Assembly (NCBI GenBank): GCA_947071365.1
Contig: CAMTFT010000019.1
Coordinates: forward strand, 1 to 11,361
Length of the DNA: 11,361 nucleotides
Reading direction: 5' to 3'
From: an uncultured bacterium
GTDB lineage: Bacteria; Bacillota; Clostridia; Lachnospirales; Lachnospiraceae
The notes under the pieces are model-generated. The model was not told where the DNA came from, made no database searches, and worked only from the letters and a program-made list of their open reading frames with translations. Shown here piece by piece: positions 7,081-11,361 of the stretch. Numbering within the stretch: the first letter of the stretch is position 1; every line of letters begins with the position of its first letter. The position numbers and the translations under genes are program-made.

Positions 7081-7102
7081 AACAAACGGTTGCGCAAATG
7101 CG
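7081..7102. promoter_or_regulatory. LacI-family operator-like site O3
   Basis: The site carries the CAAACGGTTGCG 12-mer shared with O1, followed by CAAATGCG as in O2. It covers about +3 to +24 of the predicted transcript, where bound repressor would block initiation or elongation. With O1 it ties the GH42 gene, the regulator and the transporter into one likely regulon. Confidence 0.65.
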
Positions 7103-7133
7103 CAGAACATTACTATTAACAGGAGGTAGAAAC

Positions 7134-8387
7134 ATGAAACTTAAAAAAGTATTGGCAGTTGCTCTTGCGGCTGCAACGGTTGCATCTTCTGCAATGTGCG
7201 TTCAGGCAGAAGAGACAATTTCCCTGACTCTCTGGGGAGCAGAGGAAGATCAGGCTCTGCTTGGTGAGCTGGTGGAAAACTTCAAAGCTGCTTATCCGGA
7301 TCAGAGCTTTGATATCCAGATCGGTGTAGAGTCTGAGTCTACGGCTAAGGATACGATCCTGACGGACGTTGAGGCGGCAGCAGACGTATTTGCTTTCGCA
7401 GATGACCAGTTGAACGACCTGGTAAATGCAGGCGCTTTGGCTGATCTGAATGAGGTAGGCGCTGCGCTTCAGGTTGCAGGAAAGTCTCTGGATGATGTAA
7501 AGGCTGCAAATGATGAAGGTTCTGTAGCTGCAACGATGGTGGGAGATACGATGTATGCATTCCCGATGACCGGCGGCAATACATTCTTCCTGTACTACGA
7601 TTCCAGCGTGATCTCTGCTGAGGATGCCGCTTCCTGGGATACACTTCTGGCAGCGGCAGAGAAGAGCGGGAAAAAGGTCGGCATGACACTGGCTTCCGGC
7701 TGGTATAATGCTTCCTTCTTCTATGGCGCAGGATTTACAACATCTCTGAACGAGGATCAGACAACATCTATGGACTGGAACGGAACGAGCGCAGACGGTT
7801 ATACAGGCGTTGACGTTGTAAAATCCATGCTGAATATCGCATCGAATCCGGCATTTATGGCAATCGCTGACGGAGATATCTCCAACCAGCTTGCAGCAGG
7901 CGGACTTTGCGCGGCTGTTTCCGGAGACTGGGATGCAACGGCAGCACAGAATGTATTCGGTGAGAATTATGCGGCTACAAAGCTTCCAACCTTCACAATT
8001 GGCGATACACAGGTACAGCAGGCTCCGCCTTACGGCTACAAGTTCGTGGGCGTGAACGCATACGCAGAGAATGCCGGATGGGCAGTTGTTCTGGCAGATT
8101 TCCTTACAAATGAGGAAGCACAGCAGACACGTTTTGCACAGCGTGGCCTTGCTCCGACAAACCTGAACGTACAGGCTTCTGATGAAGTGCAGTCAAACGT
8201 TGCAATTGCAGCGGCAGCTTCTGAAAGTGAGTTCGGTGTTCTTCAGAGAGTTGGCGGAAAATATTGGGATCCGGCGCAGACCTTCGGCGAGATGGTGGCA
8301 CAGGGTACATTAAAGGCAGACGATGACGCTGCCATTCAGGAAGCACTTGATTCTCTGGTAGAAGGTGTAACAGCTCCGGTGGGCTGA
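7134..8387 (+). CDS. Extracellular sugar-binding protein of ABC transporter (MalE-like family)
   Basis: This 417-residue protein captures an oligosaccharide outside the cell and delivers it to the permeases encoded next. The signal peptide is clear: MKLKK, a hydrophobic core, then VQA with probable signal peptidase I cleavage after Ala25. The mature part begins like MalE-type proteins (EETISLTLWGAEEDQALL). Its later parts follow the same fold, for example DVFAFADDQLNDLVNAGALADLN, the AFPMTGGNTFFLYYDSS segment and PPYGYKFVGVNAYAENA. The ATG at 7134 has AGGAGGT 6 bases upstream, so I prefer it to the ATG at 7098, which would put coding sequence through the operator. Oddly, Cys22 is preceded by S-A-M, which is not a lipobox, so lipid anchoring expected in Gram-positives is doubtful. 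The family suggests maltodextrin, but the shared operators and GH42 neighbour point to a galactoside. Confidence 0.92.
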   Translation: MKLKKVLAVALAAATVASSAMCVQAEETISLTLWGAEEDQALLGELVENFKAAYPDQSFDIQIGVESESTAKDTILTDVEAAADVFAFADDQLNDLVNAGALADLNEVGAALQVAGKSLDDVKAANDEGSVAATMVGDTMYAFPMTGGNTFFLYYDSSVISAEDAASWDTLLAAAEKSGKKVGMTLASGWYNASFFYGAGFTTSLNEDQTTSMDWNGTSADGYTGVDVVKSMLNIASNPAFMAIADGDISNQLAAGGLCAAVSGDWDATAAQNVFGENYAATKLPTFTIGDTQVQQAPPYGYKFVGVNAYAENAGWAVVLADFLTNEEAQQTRFAQRGLAPTNLNVQASDEVQSNVAIAAAASESEFGVLQRVGGKYWDPAQTFGEMVAQGTLKADDDAAIQEALDSLVEGVTAPVG

Positions 8388-8427
8388 TGCATAAGTGAAA
8401 GCTTGATTTAGGGAAAGAGAGAATTTT

Positions 8428-8491
8428 CGGGGCTGCTGCGAGTGGAATATGACCGCATAACAGGGCATATTCCGGCAGCAGCTCCGTTTTT
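8428..8491 (+). terminator. Hairpin terminator/attenuator between binding protein and permease genes
   Basis: The outer stem pairs 8428-8439 (CGGGGCTGCTGC) with 8475-8486 (GCAGCAGCTCCG), with one G-T pair. The inner stem pairs GGAATATG (8444-8451) with CATATTCC (8466-8473). A run of five T follows at 8487-8491. No promoter is evident before the permease gene, so this is probably a leaky terminator that lets binding-protein mRNA exceed permease mRNA. It could also protect the 3' end of a processed transcript. Confidence 0.75.
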
Positions 8492-8559
8492 ATTTCATAG
8501 GGCGTCCCTATGGATTCCTTTTCATCATTATGGATTTTCTACCAAGGGAGGAGGTAATT

Positions 8560-10020
8560 ATGGCAAGTGAAAAGAAAGAGGGAGCTGCGGCAGCAGTCGG
8601 CAGTTTCTTTCGGGCAATAGGCACATTCTTTTCTGATTTTGGCACCTCATTTGCAAAAGGTGATGCTTTTGTAAAACTGTCCGCACTCTGGATGGGAGCC
8701 GGCTATGCGCGCCGGAAGCAGTACGTGAAGGCAGTCATTATGACGGTGCTTGAGGTTGCAATTATCGCGTTTACGCTTCAGTTCGCAATGCAGTATGTCC
8801 CGAAGTTCGGGACGCTGGGAACAGTAAAAATGGAAAAGGTCTTCAATATGGAGACGATGAAGAGTGATTTTAATGATTACGACAATTCCTTCCAGATACT
8901 GCTGTTCTCACTGTTCAGTTTCGTTGTATGGGCGGCAGCTATCGTTGTCTGGATGAAAAATATTGTGAATGTTTACCGTCTTCAGCAGATGGAGGAGGCC
9001 GGCAAACACATCAATACCTTCAAAGAGGATCTGCATTCTTATATTGAAGAAAAATTTCACATTACATTGCTGACGCTTCCCGTACTGGGCGTTGTCATAT
9101 TCACGGCGATTCCGATCCTGCTTCTTATTTTCGTGGCATTCACGAATTATGACCAGCAGCATATGCCGCCCAGTGAGCTGTTTACATGGACAGGCTTTTC
9201 GAATTTCCTGAGCCTGTTTGGCGGAGGCGGCCTGACTGTGACCTTCAGTTACGCGTTCGTGCGTGTACTGGGCTGGACGCTGGTGTGGGCGTTCTTTGCA
9301 ACCTTTACGACGTATATCGGCGGTATCCTTCTGTCGCTTCTTTTAAACAGTAAGAAAACGAGAATGCCGAAAATGTGGCGTACTCTGTTTATCGTGACGA
9401 TTGCGGTGCCGCAGTTTGTATCGCTGCTTCTTGTTCGGAACTTTTTCTCCAACGGCGGTATTGTCAATACGATCTGCGCGAATATCGGGCTGACAGGCTT
9501 CCTTCGGGATATCGGCCTTGTGTCCACCAGCTACATACCGTTCCTGTCCGCACCGGGCTGGGCCCATGTGATGATCATTCTCATCAATATCTGGATCGGC
9601 GTTCCTTACCAGATGCTGATCGCCACAGGCGTACTGATGAACCTGCCGGCTGACCAGCTTGAGAGCGCCAGAGTGGATGGTGCATCGAAGTTCCAGATCT
9701 TCCGCAAGATCACGATGCCGTACCTTTTATTCGTAACAGGCCCGGCACTGGTTACGGATTTCGTAAAGAATATCAATAACTTCAACGTAATTTACCTGCT
9801 GACACAGGATGTTTACGTTACCACGAATCAGGCCATGGCGAATTCGCAGGCAAAGGAAGTGGATCTTCTCGTTACCTGGCTGTTCCGTCTGACCCAGGAA
9901 TACTACAATTACAAGATGGCATCTGCAATCGGTATCATTGTATTTATCATCTGTGCATTGTTCACGCTTGTAGCATTTAACCGTATGATTAAAGGTGACA
10001 GGGAGGGGACGTATCAATAA
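8560..10020 (+). CDS. Sugar ABC transporter permease, MalF-like
   Basis: This is one of the two membrane subunits of the importer. The 486-residue protein has an N-terminal cytoplasmic stretch with a probable amphipathic part (about 10-50). Two membrane segments follow, at about 60-80 and 111-132. A conserved core from about 165 onward has roughly six more, giving a MalF-like total of about eight. The EAA loop that contacts the ATPase is at about 367-387 (LESARVDGASKFQIFRKITMP). The early LLIFVAFTNYD and the C-terminal NNFNVIYLLTQ region are also family features. I chose the ATG at 8560 because GGGAGGAGG at 8546-8554 lies directly upstream. The ATG at 8530 lies before this site. The stop overlaps the next start by one base. 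No ATP-binding subunit is encoded here. Confidence 0.93.
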   Translation: MASEKKEGAAAAVGSFFRAIGTFFSDFGTSFAKGDAFVKLSALWMGAGYARRKQYVKAVIMTVLEVAIIAFTLQFAMQYVPKFGTLGTVKMEKVFNMETMKSDFNDYDNSFQILLFSLFSFVVWAAAIVVWMKNIVNVYRLQQMEEAGKHINTFKEDLHSYIEEKFHITLLTLPVLGVVIFTAIPILLLIFVAFTNYDQQHMPPSELFTWTGFSNFLSLFGGGGLTVTFSYAFVRVLGWTLVWAFFATFTTYIGGILLSLLLNSKKTRMPKMWRTLFIVTIAVPQFVSLLLVRNFFSNGGIVNTICANIGLTGFLRDIGLVSTSYIPFLSAPGWAHVMIILINIWIGVPYQMLIATGVLMNLPADQLESARVDGASKFQIFRKITMPYLLFVTGPALVTDFVKNINNFNVIYLLTQDVYVTTNQAMANSQAKEVDLLVTWLFRLTQEYYNYKMASAIGIIVFIICALFTLVAFNRMIKGDREGTYQ

Positions 10021-10874
10021 TGAAGAAAATGAAGAGTAATAGAACATCAACAATTGTAATGCACAATGTACTGATTGGAGTGCTGGCCTTCATCTGGCTG
10101 ATTCCCATCGTATGGCTGCTCTGCACTTCCTTCAGTTCCTATTCAGGAATGAATACGAGCACGTTCTTCCCGGAAAAATGGAGTGCCATTCATTATGCAA
10201 AGCTGTTTTCACCTGATACGGTGGCGCAGTTCCCGCAGTGGTTCATGAACACATTTATTATTGCATGTTTTACGTGTGTGATCTCCACGCTGTTCGTGCT
10301 GATGGTGGCGTACGCTACCTCCGTGCTGCGGTTCCCGATGAGAAAACCGCTGATGAATGTAGCCGTTATCCTGAACCTGTTTCCGGGAATGCTGGCAATG
10401 ATCGCAGTGTATTTCACATTGAAGACTTTCGATTTGACAAACAGCTACGTTGGACTGATCATGGTCTACTCCGCATCTGCCGGCCTCGGCTATCTGATCG
10501 CGAAGGGATTCTTTGATACGGTTCCGCGGGCGCTGTGTGAGGCTGCGCGTATTGACGGCTGCAGCGAGGCCCGCATCTTCTGGCAAGTCATCCTTCCGAT
10601 GAGCCGTCCAATCGTGGTATATACGGTGATCAGCAGTTTCCTGGTACCGTGGATGGATTTCGTTTACGCAAAAATGATTCTGAATGCAGGTATTTCCGAG
10701 AAATATACGGTGGCGATCGGACTGTACAAGATGCTGGATAAGAGTTTGATCAATACGTATTTTACAGAATTCTGTGCAGGCGGTGTGCTGGTATCTATCC
10801 CGATCTCCATTCTGTTTATGATTATGCAGAAATTCTATGTAGAGGGAATTACCGGAGGCGCAGTAAAGGGTTAA
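10020..10874 (+). CDS. Sugar ABC transporter permease, MalG-like
   Basis: This is the second membrane subunit of the importer, 284 residues, a normal MalG length, with about six membrane segments (first at about 15-36). The EAA loop is at about 172-193 (CEAARIDGCSEARIFWQVILP). The C-terminus VEGITGGAVKG resembles the conserved tail of MalG proteins, which reaches toward the ATPase. The ATG shares its A with the TAA stop of the malF-like gene, indicating translational coupling. A GGGAGGGG site lies in the end of the upstream gene. Transport would be powered by a shared MsmX/MsmK-type ATPase encoded elsewhere, as in other Firmicutes. Confidence 0.95.
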   Translation: MKKMKSNRTSTIVMHNVLIGVLAFIWLIPIVWLLCTSFSSYSGMNTSTFFPEKWSAIHYAKLFSPDTVAQFPQWFMNTFIIACFTCVISTLFVLMVAYATSVLRFPMRKPLMNVAVILNLFPGMLAMIAVYFTLKTFDLTNSYVGLIMVYSASAGLGYLIAKGFFDTVPRALCEAARIDGCSEARIFWQVILPMSRPIVVYTVISSFLVPWMDFVYAKMILNAGISEKYTVAIGLYKMLDKSLINTYFTEFCAGGVLVSIPISILFMIMQKFYVEGITGGAVKG

Positions 10875-10916
10875 GCTTGAAGAATGCTGCAGGATATGCC
10901 TGCCGCGAGGCTGTAT

Positions 10917-11021
10917 ACCGGCTTTAAGGCCGGTGTGCATGCCCCGGCGGTACACCGTTTGTTCTGTAATAAGAAAGAAAATTCTGCATAATTTTTTCTG
11001 CGGCAGACCCGCAGCAGTCTG
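10917..11021 (+). other. Structured spacer after the malG-like gene
   Basis: Several stem-loops overlap here. ACCGGC (10917-10922) pairs with GCCGGT (10929-10934). GGTGT (10932-10936) pairs with ACACC (10952-10956) and shares three bases with the first. CTGCGG (10998-11003) pairs with CCGCAG (11009-11014) and competes with CAGAC (11004-11008) pairing with GTCTG (11017-11021). No stem is followed by a convincing T run, and I see no convincing promoter, only a weak CATAAT at 10987-10992. Readthrough into the next gene is plausible. Confidence 0.35.
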
Positions 11022-11029
11022 AGAACTGT

Positions 11030-11361
11030 ATGGATGTATTGAAGAGAAAGGAAAGCTTTGATAGTATGGAACAGTTTATTGTAAATATTATCCATCGCCC
11101 GGAGATGGTGCCGGAATATGCCGAAAAGGTGACGGGACACGGACAGGCGGAAGATATCGGACGCAAGTCTCTGCTGACTGAAAGCCTTGATATTTTTAAG
11201 ACACAGCAGGAGTGTGCGCATAAAAACGGTCTGAAGACGACGATTGAGATGACGTACGCCAGCCTGTTCAATGATGAGGCGGTGGAACTGGCGAAACAGC
11301 ATCATGAGCAGTATGGTGATGAGATTGGTCTGACGCTTCTGGGACTGCCCTGCAAAGAGTT
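11030..11361 (+). CDS. Unrecognised protein, cut at the window end
   Basis: The frame stays open from the ATG at 11030 to the last base, giving about 110 residues with no stop. A second in-frame ATG at 11066 is preceded by AAAGGAA (11047-11053) and may be the real start, giving MEQFIVNIIHRPEMVPEYAEK. I see no signal peptide or membrane segment in the visible part, so it appears cytoplasmic. The pattern of a helix, a strand (LKTTIEMTYASLF), a helix (DEAVELAKQHHEQYG) and a strand (DEIGLTLLGLPC) would suit the start of a beta/alpha barrel. The HEQYGDEIGLTL phrase recalls polysaccharide-deacetylase-like folds. This resemblance is weak. Its place 155 bases after malG on the same strand suggests it belongs to the sugar operon, possibly as a carbohydrate-active enzyme. 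No function is assigned. Confidence 0.7.
   Translation, partial: MDVLKRKESFDSMEQFIVNIIHRPEMVPEYAEKVTGHGQAEDIGRKSLLTESLDIFKTQQECAHKNGLKTTIEMTYASLFNDEAVELAKQHHEQYGDEIGLTLLGLPCKE

Noticed and set aside
7098..7133. Upstream in-frame ATG for the binding protein
   Set aside because: It lies in the operator, lacks a ribosome site, and would place 12 residues before an ideal signal peptide. The ATG at 7134 has AGGAGGT.
10209..10955. Minus-strand open frame of 248 codons opposite malG
   Set aside because: It is His/Arg/Gln-rich antisense of a membrane protein gene, a common artefact, with no recognisable domain.

Overview
The window looks like one end of a draft contig from a Gram-positive gut-type clostridium, most likely Lachnospiraceae. 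The grounds are the recA-recX-rny gene order, a full-length RNase Y, strong AGGAGG ribosome binding sites, sigma-A type promoters, and a maltose-family sugar ABC transporter with no ATPase gene of its own. The taxonomic call is inference. The first 45 bases are not genomic: they are Illumina Nextera adapter with what looks like an i5 index.

Bases 46-3447 are housekeeping. A 5'-truncated recA is followed by a palindrome-rich spacer, recX, and rny, which has its own strong promoter. A long bidirectional hairpin terminator (3463-3510) closes this block, and the next gene faces it on the minus strand.

Bases 3602-10874 form a sugar-utilisation locus. A GH42 beta-galactosidase (minus strand) is divergent from a LacI-family regulator. 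Downstream of the regulator are an extracellular sugar-binding protein and two MalF/MalG-type permeases. Operator-like sites with a central CG lie between the GH42 gene and the regulator and in front of the binding-protein gene, with a third farther upstream of the latter. Two of them sit just downstream of predicted transcription starts. The simple model is one galactoside-responsive repressor that controls uptake, hydrolysis and itself. A hairpin with a T run between the binding-protein and permease genes probably lowers permease expression. A further gene starts after malG and is cut by the window end. Its function is not recognised.

I see no CRISPR array, insertion sequence, phage, tRNA or rRNA, and no gene-free stretch over 300 bases. 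The locus is mostly ordinary. The least expected features are a 24-bp in-frame tandem repeat (five units) inside the GH42 gene, face-to-face promoters sharing one operator, a binding protein without a lipobox, and the unrecognised gene at the right edge.
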